In this document: in pieces, positions 1-8,198 of the stretch
How positions within the stretch are numbered: the first letter of the stretch is position 1
Layout: every line of letters starts with the position of its first letter
From: Solirubrobacterales bacterium
GTDB taxonomy: Bacteria > Actinomycetota > Thermoleophilia > Solirubrobacterales > Solirubrobacteraceae
DNA length: 48,836 bases
Direction: 5' to 3'
Assembly (NCBI GenBank): GCA_003137075.1
Contig: PLES01000181.1
Span: 15,612-64,447, forward strand
Notes under the pieces: model-generated
What the model was told of the DNA's origin: nothing
Seen by the model: the letters and a program-made list of their open reading frames with translations, nothing else
The model's database searches: none
Position numbers and translations under genes: made by a program

Positions 1-212
1 CGCTCACAGGTGTCGACTGGCCAGCTTTCGAAGCGGGGCGCCAAGCAGCCGAAATGCTGATTGACAAACTCACTGGCAAGGACACGGCTCCGCGTCAAAA
101 TCTCGTCCCAGCAGAGTTAACGGTTCGCGAGTCGACCGGCCCCGCACCACGCGCGAAACGCTTCACCACAAAACGGCAGCGACACCGGAACGTGTTTGTC
201 AGCCCAAGATGA
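1..212 (+). CDS. LacI-family transcriptional regulator, C-terminal end (partial)
   Basis: The frame starting at base 3 is open from the window edge to a TGA at 210-212 and gives about 69 residues. It contains the typical end of a LacI/GalR sugar-binding domain: a stretch reading TGVDWPAFEAGRQAAEMLI followed by PAELTVREST, the usual 'lvvReST' close of the family. The DNA-binding part lies outside the window. The residues after REST are a basic tail of unknown role. The gene points towards the lactonase, which is on the opposite strand. Its target cannot be told from here; a role in the neighbouring sugar genes is inference. Confidence 0.75.
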   Translation, partial: LTGVDWPAFEAGRQAAEMLIDKLTGKDTAPRQNLVPAELTVRESTGPAPRAKRFTTKRQRHRNVFVSPR

Positions 213-308
213 GCCGCAGTGCCCCTCATCCCCGCGACCGGCCTCGTGCGTGCGGCCACCTTCCCAGTGCCAGCGACCCCGCGCCTTGGCTTCGGCTTGC
301 GTGACGGC

Positions 309-1145
309 TTACTTGAGCCCGTAGGTGACGGTGGCAGTCCCTGCCAGGACGGCGTCTCTATCCTCGGGTCCCAGATCAGCGATCGCATCAAGCACCACGT
401 CGAACCACGCGCTAGCGCTCGTTTCGAGTGTTACCACGGGCCAGTCGCTCGCAATCATGCATCGCCGCGCCCCAAAAATCTTTAGGGCGTGCTGCAGATA
501 CGGACGCGCATCCTCTGTACCTCTCCCACGGGCGGCCTCGGTCGCTAAGCCGGAGAGCTTGCACACTAAGTTAGGCGAGGCAGCCAGCGTCTCGAGGTCC
601 GCGCGCCACGGGTCGAAACCCAGCTCACGCACAGGCGGCTTGCCCACATGATCCAGCACAAACCGTGTTTCCGGGCACGCGCGAACGAGCTTAGAGGCCT
701 GAGCCAGCTGGTCGTGGGTCACGCATAGGTCGAACGTCAGCCCCGACTCGGCCAGCATGCGAACGCCCGTGATCAGTTCCGGGTCGGTGAACGTCGTGGG
801 CGGGAGTCCCTGCAAAAGACGGCGGACGCCGACGACCAGCGGCTCGCCGGACAGCACGCGCAGGTGGCCCGCGGCCGCACCCCCGAGGTGCACTGGAGCG
901 TAGGCGACGATCCCGCAGATCAGCGGCCAATGGGCCGCGAGGGACTGGACCCAGTGAACCTCGTCGAGTGCCTCGTCGTCCCGGCAGTCAGCCTGTACGA
1001 AGACGACACCTGTCAGCTCGTGCTCGCCAGGATCGAGGTCCGCCGGTCCTAATCGTCTTCCGAGCGCCGGCACCTGCTCAAGCCAGTCGTAATTGCGTGC
1101 TTCTGGATCCCAGAAGTGCACGTGGGCGTCGAGAATCTTGCTCAT
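309..1145 (-). CDS. Amidohydrolase-2 family sugar lactonase (L-fuconolactonase-like)
   Basis: This 278-residue protein belongs to the COG3618 metal-dependent TIM-barrel hydrolases. It opens with the metal-binding HxH motif (DAHVHFWDP, His8 and His10). It also has conserved LDHVGKPP (about residue 165) and ASDWPV (Asp near 235) segments. Characterised members include L-fucono-1,5-lactonase and L-rhamnono- and galactaro-lactonases, which open the lactone made by an NAD(P)-dependent sugar dehydrogenase. It is divergent from the sugar mutarotase gene, with a palindrome at 1200-1211 between them, so the two are probably co-regulated. The oxidised sugar is inferred from context; L-fucose is the leading candidate. 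The enzyme should be cytosolic, as there is no signal peptide. Confidence 0.8.
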   Translation of the reverse strand: MSKILDAHVHFWDPEARNYDWLEQVPALGRRLGPADLDPGEHELTGVVFVQADCRDDEALDEVHWVQSLAAHWPLICGIVAYAPVHLGGAAAGHLRVLSGEPLVVGVRRLLQGLPPTTFTDPELITGVRMLAESGLTFDLCVTHDQLAQASKLVRACPETRFVLDHVGKPPVRELGFDPWRADLETLAASPNLVCKLSGLATEAARGRGTEDARPYLQHALKIFGARRCMIASDWPVVTLETSASAWFDVVLDAIADLGPEDRDAVLAGTATVTYGLK

Positions 1146-1199
1146 GTGGGCTCCGTTCGTTGCAGCCGATTCGCGTCAGGGTTCGCTTTGGGTCACTTG

Positions 1200-1211
1200 T
1201 CAGACGTATGA
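1200..1211. promoter_or_regulatory. Candidate GntR operator, TCAGACGTATGA
   Basis: This site matches 11 of 12 bases of the palindrome TCATACGTATGA. It lies between the divergent lactonase (start 1145) and mutarotase (start 1239) genes. It is one of a family of similar sites spread over the first 20 kb. Confidence 0.6.
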
Positions 1212-1238
1212 TCTAGCCTAGAACTACGGGAGGACAAA

Positions 1239-1556
1239 TTGAGCGAGTACGTCACGCTACGAACGCGGCTGAGAGCCGGAATGGCGGAAGCCTACGACAA
1301 GGCACACGCAACGATCTGGCCGGAGATGCGGGCGGCACAGCAAGAGGTCGGGATCAAGCGATGGATGATCTTCCGCGATGGCCTCGACCTTTTCCACGTC
1401 GTCGAGTGCGACGACTTCGACGGAGCCATGGCAGCGCTCGAGAGCATGCCCGTCGACCAGCGGTGGCAGGCCGAAATGGCCAAGTTCGTGGTACAGCGTG
1501 ATGACGGTCGCGGGGGCGCCACGGTTCGGCTCAAGCTGGTCTACGACGGCGGCTGA
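1239..1556 (+). CDS. L-rhamnose/L-fucose mutarotase family protein
   Basis: The 105-residue product is a COG3254 (RhaM-like) mutarotase, which interconverts the alpha and beta anomers of a 6-deoxy sugar. Tyr19 and His23, followed by IWPEM, correspond to the catalytic Tyr-x3-His and the IWPEM block of RhaM. The start is a TTG at 1239, chosen because GGGAGGA sits at 1228-1234 and no ATG is placed as well. The length is that of the family. The gene runs divergently from the lactonase, and a candidate operator lies 28 bp before its start. With a lactonase and no isomerase or kinase of the classical rhamnose route nearby, it probably feeds an oxidative route. L-fucose mutarotases of this family are known in such clusters. 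Confidence 0.85.
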   Translation: MSEYVTLRTRLRAGMAEAYDKAHATIWPEMRAAQQEVGIKRWMIFRDGLDLFHVVECDDFDGAMAALESMPVDQRWQAEMAKFVVQRDDGRGGATVRLKLVYDGG

Positions 1557-1633
1557 CCAGCGCTTTGGGCGAGTGACGGCAGCCATTGAAGACGGTTGTT
1601 ACGTCCTCATTCGGCGGCGCGCCGCCGCCACAG

Positions 1634-1660
1634 CCCGACGGGGAACTCGATGTCGTCGGG
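1634..1660. terminator. Candidate bidirectional terminator hairpin
   Basis: CCCGACG at 1634-1640 pairs with CGTCGGG at 1654-1660 around a 13-base loop. It lies in the gap between the convergent mutarotase (end 1556) and permease (end 1664) genes. A GC-rich self-complementary stretch, CGGCGGCGCGCCGCCG, lies just before it. There is no T run, so the call is modest. Confidence 0.35.
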
Positions 1661-1663
1661 GCT

Positions 1664-2551
1664 CTACTCCTTAGTCGCGCCCGTGAGCATGCCTGTTACA
1701 AGCGTCCGTTGGGCGAACAGGAAGACGATCAGTACGGGAGCGATCGCGATGATCACCGCCATCGCAAGATCCGGCCGGTGAAGAACGACGATGCTGGTAC
1801 CGGCCGAGTAGTTGGCGGGATTGAATGACGCCGTCGAGCCGATCAGCTGCTGCAGTCCGACTTGGAGCGGGTATTGCGAGTTGTCGTACGTCATCACGAA
1901 CGGTAGGAAGAAGTTGTTCCACGACGCGACGAACGCGAAGAACCCGACAAGACCGATGATCGGACGCGCGAGCGGCACCGCGATATAGCGGAACACGCCC
2001 CACTCGGTGGCCCCGTCGATGCGCGCCGCTGCGAGTAAGTCCTTCGGGATCGTCGATGAGAAGTAGATGTAGGCGAGGTAAACGCCGAAAGGGAAGAACC
2101 CGAACGGCAGGATGAGCGACCAGATCGTGCCGTACAAGCCGAGCTTGTTCATCTCGAGAAACAGTGGGAGCACGAGCGCGGTTGCCGGCATGATCATCAC
2201 GATGAGCGTGATCGAGAGCAGCAAACGCCGCCCTATGAACTGGGTGAGCGCCAGCCCGTAGCCGGCCGGGATCGCGGCAATGACAGCAAGCGCCGTGCCG
2301 CCGAACGAGTAGATCGCTGAGTTCTTCAGCCAGATCAGAAGGCTGTCACCGTCGTAGGTGACGATCCGGTGGAAAGTGTGCGCGAGCGTGCTGAGGCTGC
2401 CGAACGCGAACGGTGAATCCGATACGAGTTGGCCGTCGGTCTTGGTTGGCGCGAGGAACAGCCAGATCATCGGCACGAAGAAGAATGCCGTGAACAGCAG
2501 CAAGATCGCGAGGCCACCAAAGCGCATGGCGTGACGTCGAGGAAGAGTCAT
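1664..2551 (-). CDS. Sugar ABC transporter permease (MalG type)
   Basis: This 295-residue integral membrane protein is the second permease of a CUT1-type sugar importer. It begins with a membrane segment (about residues 13-33) and has about six in all. The cytoplasmic EAA loop that docks on the ATPase is seen as LLAAARIDGATEWGVFRYIAVP. Its start ATG overlaps the stop of the upstream permease (TAATG), so the two are translationally coupled. It is the last gene of a minus-strand operon: dehydratase, binding protein, permease, permease. No ATPase lies in this operon; the UgpC/MsmK-type ATPase at 11854-12954 is the likely partner. It is clearly related to the permease at 13213-14025. Confidence 0.9.
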   Translation of the reverse strand: MTLPRRHAMRFGGLAILLLFTAFFFVPMIWLFLAPTKTDGQLVSDSPFAFGSLSTLAHTFHRIVTYDGDSLLIWLKNSAIYSFGGTALAVIAAIPAGYGLALTQFIGRRLLLSITLIVMIMPATALVLPLFLEMNKLGLYGTIWSLILPFGFFPFGVYLAYIYFSSTIPKDLLAAARIDGATEWGVFRYIAVPLARPIIGLVGFFAFVASWNNFFLPFVMTYDNSQYPLQVGLQQLIGSTASFNPANYSAGTSIVVLHRPDLAMAVIIAIAPVLIVFLFAQRTLVTGMLTGATKE

Positions 2552-3495
2552 TATTCGACCTCAAACAGCCTTCCGCGCCAGACCAGAAGTGCGGCGACCA
2601 TGAGACCCAGTACGAGCAGTACGAGCGAGAGGGCGGCCGCCTCGTTGAAGTTGTCGTACTCGGACGCGATGAACCAGGCGAGTTGGTTCGGTGACCAGTA
2701 TTTGCTGATGCCGACCCCTAGTGCAGCGGATCCAAGCACCGTCGGCTCGACGAACAGCTGGGTTCCTCCGGCAAACGAAAGAACCAGCATGTAGACGATC
2801 CACTTCCGGATCAGTGGAAGCTTGATCTGCATCGCAGTTTGGAACGCGTTCGAGCCATCGATCTGGGCAGCTTCGAGCAGCTCGTGAGGGATGTTGTTGA
2901 GGGCGCCGTACATCACCACGATCCACCCTCCGGCCCCGGTCCAAAAGGCCATGATCGCGAATATCGGAGGCAAGTTGCCCGGCGCGACTGTGTTATCGAA
3001 CTGCGCGTAACCGAGCCAGTGCAATATGAATCCGAAGGGGCTCGCGGTCGGGTCGAGCATGAACAGCCAGACGATCACGCTCGCGGCGCCCGCAAGCGCG
3101 CCCGGGATATAAAAGAGGAACCTGAAGGCCGCGCCGACGCGCTGAGACAGGTTATGCAGCATCAGGACGAGCGCCACAACGAGGAAGGTCTGGCTAACGA
3201 GCCAGATGACCATGAACTCGAGAATGTGCTCAAACGCTGATGCGAAGCGAAAGTCGCTGAAAGCAGACGTAAAGCTCGAAGTCAAGCCGCCGGAGCCGCT
3301 TAGCGCGAGGTACACCGCGTACACGACGGGCGCGACGCCGAGCAGCAGCAGCAGCAGGACATAGAGGGCTACGAAGAAGTAGCCGGCAGAACGGGAACCG
3401 CCGGGCGCGAGCTGCTCACGCGTCCCCGCGGCCCGGCCGCCTCGAGCGGCACTCTTGCGCCCGCTCGTGACAGCCGGAGCCGAAGGAATACTCAC
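2551..3495 (-). CDS. Sugar ABC transporter permease (MalF type)
   Basis: The 314-residue product is the first permease of the importer. A cytoplasmic Arg/Gly-rich N-terminus of about 35 residues precedes the first membrane helix (YFFVALYVLLLLLLGVAPVV). The EAA loop is LLEAAQIDGSNAFQTAMQIKLP. The C-terminal block WSPNQLAWFIASEYDNFNEA is nearly repeated in the second MalF-type permease at 14025-14885, which points to duplication of the permease pair. The gene follows the binding-protein gene after 38 bp and overlaps the next permease by one base. The substrate is unknown; the sugar-oxidation genes around it suggest a plant sugar or oligosaccharide. Confidence 0.9.
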   Translation of the reverse strand: MSIPSAPAVTSGRKSAARGGRAAGTREQLAPGGSRSAGYFFVALYVLLLLLLGVAPVVYAVYLALSGSGGLTSSFTSAFSDFRFASAFEHILEFMVIWLVSQTFLVVALVLMLHNLSQRVGAAFRFLFYIPGALAGAASVIVWLFMLDPTASPFGFILHWLGYAQFDNTVAPGNLPPIFAIMAFWTGAGGWIVVMYGALNNIPHELLEAAQIDGSNAFQTAMQIKLPLIRKWIVYMLVLSFAGGTQLFVEPTVLGSAALGVGISKYWSPNQLAWFIASEYDNFNEAAALSLVLLVLGLMVAALLVWRGRLFEVE

Positions 3496-3533
3496 TGTGT
3501 TTCTTTCCTATCTACTAATGGTTTCGCAGGTCG

Positions 3534-4895
3534 CTACTTCTTGACCTGCCAGCCGGCACTCTGCGCAGCGGACGAAATATTCGTCGAGAGTGCTGTCAGA
3601 GCCGATGAGAAGCTGCCGCCGGCGATAAGTCCCGGCGTGGCAACGTCGCCAAAGATGGACTCAACGCTCCATGGCACTGGGCTCCATCCGGTCCAGATCT
3701 CGCCTGCCGCTTTCTTGATCGCAGCCTCGGTCGCGCCGGAGTTGGCGAAGACTCCGTTGAGTGACTTCAGCCACTTGTCCTGGTCGGGTGCGTAGGCTGG
3801 CAAGCCCTGCGTGATCGTCGGGTTCTCCTGGATCTGCGGACTTGTGTCCATGTACTCGACCAACGCTGCGGCGGCCTTGGGCTGCTGGGTGTGCGACGTT
3901 ACCATCCAAAGTCCACCACCAATCGAGCCCGTCACATGAGCGCCGTTGGTCGCGACCGGCGGCGGATAGGCCTCCATCACGTTCGTGCCAGGGCCATTGG
4001 AGCCGGTACCGGACGCGTAGATCGCGGAACCCTGCCAGATTGCTCCAATGTCCATGACCATCTTCTGAGCGGTGCCGTCCGTAACCCACGCCGTTGTGAA
4101 CGGGCCGTTTGGCGTGAACGCACCCAGTGCCGAGTCGATCAAACCAGCGATCTTGGTGCAGTTCGGCGAACTCGGGTTGTCCGTGAGCACCTGGTTGCCG
4201 GAGGCTTCATTGATTGGGCACTCGTTGCCCCACAGGTAGGTCTCAGCGTCCCAAGGCTGACCAAACTCACCGATGTAGTAGCCGGGGTGGCTCTTGATCA
4301 GCGCCTGGCCGTCCGCGGCGTACTGTGCCCATGTGGTCGGGGGTGCCTGGCCGGGGAAGAACTGGCTCCACAGCTTCGTGTTGACCCAGAGCACGTTTGC
4401 GGCATCGTCGTTACGCAGGCAGACGAGCTTGCCGTCGATCAGACAGTCGCCCAAGCCGTCGTCCTTACTCCAGACGCTCTGGGAGATGTATGGCTTCAGG
4501 TTGAGGAGGTCGTTGTACGGCGGCTCACCGAGCCAGCCTCCTTCATAGTTCTCCTCGTCGAAGACGACGTCGGGCGCCACGCCCGGCTTCCAGCCGACGC
4601 GGTTGTAAAGGGCAAACTTCGACTGCAGCGTGCCGTCGCCGTTAGCGTCACCGCTGTAAAGAACCCACTTGACGTTGGCGCCCGGGTGGGTCTTCTTGTA
4701 CTCCTTCACGAACGCCGCACGCGCAGCGTCGTACCAGACGACGAGCGGGGCGCTCGAAGTCTTCGCCTTTGCCGACGCCGACGGTACTGCCACAGCCAAT
4801 GCGCTTCCCACGCTCGCACCGGCAACGACCAAAACCGTGAGCATCGCCCACAGCGAGTGCCCTCGCCAGAGTTTGCGGTGAATAAGTGACCTCAT
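3534..4895 (-). CDS. Extracellular sugar-binding protein of ABC importer
   Basis: The 453-residue product is a family 1 solute-binding protein. It has a Sec-type signal peptide: a basic MRSLIHRKLWR region, a hydrophobic LTVLVVAGASVGSALA core and a probable cleavage after PSASA. The mature start, APLVVWYDAARAAFVKEYKKTHP, is typical of the family. The start at 4895 is chosen because GGGAGAGG stands eight bases before it; a longer frame to 4946 would bury the signal peptide. There is no lipobox cysteine, which is unusual for a Gram-positive-type binding protein. It lies between the dehydratase and the two permeases of one operon. A 10/12 match to the regional palindrome lies at 4943-4954. Confidence 0.88.
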   Translation of the reverse strand: MRSLIHRKLWRGHSLWAMLTVLVVAGASVGSALAVAVPSASAKAKTSSAPLVVWYDAARAAFVKEYKKTHPGANVKWVLYSGDANGDGTLQSKFALYNRVGWKPGVAPDVVFDEENYEGGWLGEPPYNDLLNLKPYISQSVWSKDDGLGDCLIDGKLVCLRNDDAANVLWVNTKLWSQFFPGQAPPTTWAQYAADGQALIKSHPGYYIGEFGQPWDAETYLWGNECPINEASGNQVLTDNPSSPNCTKIAGLIDSALGAFTPNGPFTTAWVTDGTAQKMVMDIGAIWQGSAIYASGTGSNGPGTNVMEAYPPPVATNGAHVTGSIGGGLWMVTSHTQQPKAAAALVEYMDTSPQIQENPTITQGLPAYAPDQDKWLKSLNGVFANSGATEAAIKKAAGEIWTGWSPVPWSVESIFGDVATPGLIAGGSFSSALTALSTNISSAAQSAGWQVKK

Positions 4896-4942
4896 GGTGC
4901 TTACCTCTCCCTTACTACGTGTGATTGATGTGACTACGCCCC

Positions 4943-4954
4943 TCATGCGTATGT
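4943..4954. promoter_or_regulatory. Weak candidate operator, TCATGCGTATGT
   Basis: This site matches 10 of 12 bases of TCATACGTATGA. It overlaps the stop codon of the dehydratase gene and lies about 50 bp before the binding-protein start. It could mark an internal promoter for the transporter genes, but a chance match inside coding sequence is possible. Confidence 0.3.
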
Positions 4955-6016
4955 CTTGCCGGGGGAATCCCTTACAAAGTCGGGCAGCGCGATCCCTGGA
5001 GCGGTCGGCGCCTGCACAAGCCCGTCCGGTCCGACACGTGACTCACGTGTCACCGGATTTGATGTGACCAGCGATTCGTAGTACGTGCAGTTTGGAATTG
5101 CCATGCAAAGGTGCACGGCGGGCTCGGTGGGCCCATGCACTTCAGCTCTCAGACAGTAGGAGTCTGCGAGGTGAGCGATCCGCATAGCACCAGTCATGCC
5201 TCCGCGATGGTTGGCGCTTGTGCGAACGTAGCTGGCGCAACCCGCGGCGATGAAGTCGGCGGTATTCAGGTGCGCACCGTCTGAGGTCTCCGCGACCAGC
5301 AGCGGGACGTCAACGCGCTCTGCCAGCCACCGGTATGCGGTCACGCTGAACTCGCGCATAGGCTCCTCGTACCAGAGGTAGTCCGCCTCGGCGAGAGCTC
5401 GGCCGAGGTACTCCGCACTCGGCAGGTCAAACGCCGCTGAGCCGTCATACATCAGCTCGACGTCAGGCCCGACGTGCGCCCGCAGGCGCTGGCAGAGGTC
5501 GGCGTCGGCGCGTCGATCGCCCCAGGCATGGAGCTTGATTGCCGGATAGCCGAGCGCGAGGCACTGATCAGCTACGTCGAGGTACTCCTCGACCGTTGAG
5601 AAGGTGGTGGTCGACGCGTAGGCCGGAATCGCGTCCCTATACGTGCCAAGTAGACGATGTGCCGGAACTCCAAGCACGCGCGCTTCGAGGTCCCACAGCG
5701 CGACATCCACGATGCCAAAGAGCCAGATCGGGAACTCGTCGGTTCGGTCCAGCTCCCAGAGGCGGTGCCAGAGCCACTCGCGCCGGTCGGCCCGCTCGCC
5801 GACAAGCTCTTCTCGCAGGATGCGGTCGACGACATCGGCGAGCATCGGGCCGCTCCATTCGTGGTAGGCCTCGCCGATCGCGCCGTCGTCGGTCGTGATA
5901 CGCAGGACCGCGGTCGTTCGCGCCGGTAGGGAGCCGCGGAGCCCGCGGCGCCACGCAAATGGCGGACTGACAGCCGGAACGGGTATCAGCTCGACGTCAA
6001 CAGCTGCGATTTTCAT
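4943..6016 (-). CDS. Enolase-superfamily acid-sugar dehydratase (mandelate racemase-like)
   Basis: This 357-residue protein has the enolase-superfamily capping domain (about 1-125) and barrel (about 130-330). Visible catalytic residues are a Lys161-x-His163 pair (YPAIKLHAWG), metal ligands Asp191, Glu217 and Glu243, and a candidate general base His294 (VHGPTE). These belong to the mandelate racemase subgroup, whose many members dehydrate sugar acids to 2-keto-3-deoxy acids. The KxH in place of KxK argues against the best-known L-fuconate dehydratases, so the exact acid is open. It heads the operon with the binding protein and permeases and is divergent from the GntR regulator. A candidate operator lies at 6060-6071. 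Confidence 0.8.
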   Translation of the reverse strand: MKIAAVDVELIPVPAVSPPFAWRRGLRGSLPARTTAVLRITTDDGAIGEAYHEWSGPMLADVVDRILREELVGERADRREWLWHRLWELDRTDEFPIWLFGIVDVALWDLEARVLGVPAHRLLGTYRDAIPAYASTTTFSTVEEYLDVADQCLALGYPAIKLHAWGDRRADADLCQRLRAHVGPDVELMYDGSAAFDLPSAEYLGRALAEADYLWYEEPMREFSVTAYRWLAERVDVPLLVAETSDGAHLNTADFIAAGCASYVRTSANHRGGMTGAMRIAHLADSYCLRAEVHGPTEPAVHLCMAIPNCTYYESLVTSNPVTRESRVGPDGLVQAPTAPGIALPDFVRDSPGKTYA

Positions 6017-6059
6017 GTCGGTTCGCGAATCTCATTTGTGTGTCCTGTCAGGTCAGTTG

Positions 6060-6071
6060 TGTGACGTATGA
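6060..6071. promoter_or_regulatory. Candidate GntR operator, TGTGACGTATGA
   Basis: The right half, ACGTATGA, is perfect; three bases of the left half differ from TCATACGTATGA. It lies between the divergent dehydratase (start 6016) and gntR (start 6247) genes, as expected for autoregulation. Confidence 0.5.
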
Positions 6072-6246
6072 CGAATCAGCCACGGGGAAGATAGATCGAA
6101 CGCCTCGCGCTGTCAAGGCTCGATTTCTGACGCTCCGAACACGGAAGACGACAAACCGACTGAGATGCGCGACCTTTGCTCAGCAGGTAAATTCCCACCA
6201 TGTTCTTTACCAATGCGCTAACTGGAGTCCTGAGTTGAGGGTCCAG

Positions 6247-6981
6247 GTGACGCACGACGGGAACCGTTCGGCTCGGCCAGCCCGGCTGGCTTCGGTTGTC
6301 GTGGACGAGCTTTCCCACCAAATCATTGGCGGAGAGATCCCGGCTGGCACGGTTCTGCCGACAGAGGGAGCGCTTGGAGAACAGTTCGGCTTCAGCAGGA
6401 CCGTGATGAGAGAGGCCTTGAAGCTGCTAGAGGAGCGCGGCCTGGTCAAGGTCGAGCAGGGTCGCGGGACCAAGGTGCAGCCGCGGGACTCGTGGGCGCT
6501 GCTCGACGCGGGCGTGCTTCAGATCGCGCTCGAGTACGACGACGACCTGGTTCTGCTCGACGACCTAATGATGGTCCGGAGCTTGCTCGAGTCCGTCATG
6601 GCGCAGGTTGCGGCGGTGAGTCTGACTGACGATGATCTCGCTCAACTGGCCGACAACGTCGATCAGATGACAAGGGCCACCACCGATTTCGAGACTTTCC
6701 GGCGGCTAGATCTCTCCTTCCATCGAGTCGTGATGCGGGCGTCCGGCAGCGAGATTGGCTGCGCGATCGTGGGGACGATCCACGCTTACGGGGGACGCAG
6801 GCCGCAGCTGAACGATCCCACCGACCCGGCAACGCTCGAGCGCACCGCCGCAGAACACCAAGCGATTCTCGCCGCCCTCGTCGCACGCGACGGCGCTCTG
6901 GCGGCTCAGCGTGTCGCGGCACATATCGACTCCTCGTGGGCCGAGCGGCGCACGGGTCGTGTTGCCGAGCGGCCGGCCTGA
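6247..6981 (+). CDS. GntR-family transcriptional regulator, FadR/FCD subgroup
   Basis: The 244-residue product has an N-terminal winged helix: about residues 14-75, with LPTEGALGEQFGFSRTVMRE and EERGLVKVEQGRGTKV. An FCD effector domain follows (about 95-230). Asp-x3-His (DLSFH) and two later histidines (AEHQ, AAHI) are the usual FCD metal-binding set, which often senses a carboxylated sugar. The GTG start at 6247 follows TGAGG by six bases and gives the family length. A longer frame to an ATG at 6040 would place the operator at 6060-6071 inside the gene; a TTG at 6235 is also possible. It is the obvious candidate to bind the TCATACGTATGA sites of the region. Confidence 0.88.
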   Translation: MTHDGNRSARPARLASVVVDELSHQIIGGEIPAGTVLPTEGALGEQFGFSRTVMREALKLLEERGLVKVEQGRGTKVQPRDSWALLDAGVLQIALEYDDDLVLLDDLMMVRSLLESVMAQVAAVSLTDDDLAQLADNVDQMTRATTDFETFRRLDLSFHRVVMRASGSEIGCAIVGTIHAYGGRRPQLNDPTDPATLERTAAEHQAILAALVARDGALAAQRVAAHIDSSWAERRTGRVAERPA

Positions 6982-7028
6982 CGTACGCCGACCGTCGTCG
7001 GGCCGTTTTCGCGCCTCTCGTAGCATCA

Positions 7029-7040
7029 TCATACGTATGG
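7029..7040. promoter_or_regulatory. Candidate GntR operator, TCATACGTATGG
   Basis: This is an 11/12 match to TCATACGTATGA. It lies in the 193-bp gap between gntR and the zinc dehydrogenase that starts the catabolic operon at 7175. Confidence 0.65.
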
Positions 7041-7174
7041 TGTTTACTGTGGGTTGGCTGAACGTTCGAAGCTGGCAGCGGCCGCGCCCCTGACCCCTAA
7101 AAGTCTTCCGGCGAATGCCGCGCCCTGCGTGAACTAGCAGGCCGTGCCAACTGACTACATCTGGGAGGAGCAGC

Positions 7175-8197
7175 ATGAGGGCTGCCTGTTATGCCGGCGA
7201 TAGGACACTGGAGCTGGTCGAGGTGGGTCGTAACGATCCAGGCCCTGGGGAAGTGCGGATCACGGTGGCATTCACAGGGATCTGCGGCACGGACTTACAT
7301 ATCTGGCACGGCGCCATGGATCGCCGTGTGACGATGCCGGCGATCCTTGGCCACGAGATGTCAGGGACGATCGCGGCGATCGGCGAGGGTGTCGCGGACT
7401 GGCGTGTCGGCGACCGGGTCACAGTGATGCCACTCGTGTGGTGCGGCGAGTGCCCGGCATGCCGCGCGGGACACCAGCACATCTGCCACAACCTCAACTT
7501 TGTTGGGATCGACTCGCCCGGCTCCATGCAGGAAAGCTGGACAGTCTCGCAAGACGTGCTCGTAGCGCTCCCGCCGACCCTCTCGTTGCAGGTCGGCGCG
7601 TTGGCAGAGCCGACCGCGGTCGCAGTCCACGACGTGCGTCGCGCTCAGCTCCTGCCCCGTGAGCGAGCAGTGGTGGTCGGCGGTGGGCCGATCGGCCTCC
7701 TGATCGCGAGCGTCGCTCAAGCCCAAGGAAGCGACGTGCTGCTGATGGAGGTCAACGAGCAGCGTCGCGCGGTCGCTCATTCGCTCGGTTTTGCCGTATT
7801 AGACCCCGCCACCGCCGACGCTGATTCCATCCTGGACGGCTGGAGCGCTGGAGCCGGAGCTGACGTCGCGTTCGAAGTCTCGGGCGCTGTCGCCGGGCTT
7901 GAAACAGCGATCCAGTCGCTCGCTACGCGCGGCCGTCTGGTGGTAGTAGCAATTCACTCCGAACCGCCGCCGGTGAATCTCTTCAGGGTGTTCTGGCGGG
8001 AGCTCACCTTGATCGGCGCGCGGGTCTACGAGCGCGCTGACTTCGAGGACGCAGTCGAGCTTCTTGCCAGCGGCGCCATCCCGGCAGCACAGCTGACGAC
8101 CAGCATCGAATCGCTAGACCATGTCGCGGCCGCGTTCGCCGAGCTGGAGACAGGACAAGCGATGAAGATCCTGATCGATTGCCAGGCAGGCGCCTGA
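7175..8197 (+). CDS. Zinc-dependent medium-chain dehydrogenase (sorbitol/threonine dehydrogenase-like)
   Basis: The 340-residue protein is an MDR-superfamily alcohol/polyol dehydrogenase. Catalytic zinc residues are Cys37 (GICGTD) and the His60-Glu61 pair (GHEMSG). The structural zinc cysteines Cys90, Cys93, Cys96 and Cys104 are present. A Rossmann nucleotide loop VVGGGPIGLL follows near residue 170. GGAGGAG stands a few bases before the ATG. It is the first gene of an operon with a short-chain dehydrogenase, an aldolase, a kinase and an aldo/keto reductase. A site like the regional operator lies 135 bp upstream. It probably oxidises a hydroxyl of the sugar or of a keto-deoxy acid; the step is not settled by sequence. 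Confidence 0.85.
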   Translation: MRAACYAGDRTLELVEVGRNDPGPGEVRITVAFTGICGTDLHIWHGAMDRRVTMPAILGHEMSGTIAAIGEGVADWRVGDRVTVMPLVWCGECPACRAGHQHICHNLNFVGIDSPGSMQESWTVSQDVLVALPPTLSLQVGALAEPTAVAVHDVRRAQLLPRERAVVVGGGPIGLLIASVAQAQGSDVLLMEVNEQRRAVAHSLGFAVLDPATADADSILDGWSAGAGADVAFEVSGAVAGLETAIQSLATRGRLVVVAIHSEPPPVNLFRVFWRELTLIGARVYERADFEDAVELLASGAIPAAQLTTSIESLDHVAAAFAELETGQAMKILIDCQAGA

Positions 8198-8198
8198 G

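Noticed and set aside
3891-4889. 332-codon plus-strand frame over the binding-protein gene
   Set aside because: It is the antisense shadow of a gene with clear signal peptide and family features, and its translation is low-complexity Arg/Val-rich.
6040-6246. ATG at 6040 as the start of the GntR regulator
   Set aside because: It would add about 69 residues unlike any GntR N-terminus and would put the operator-like site inside the gene.
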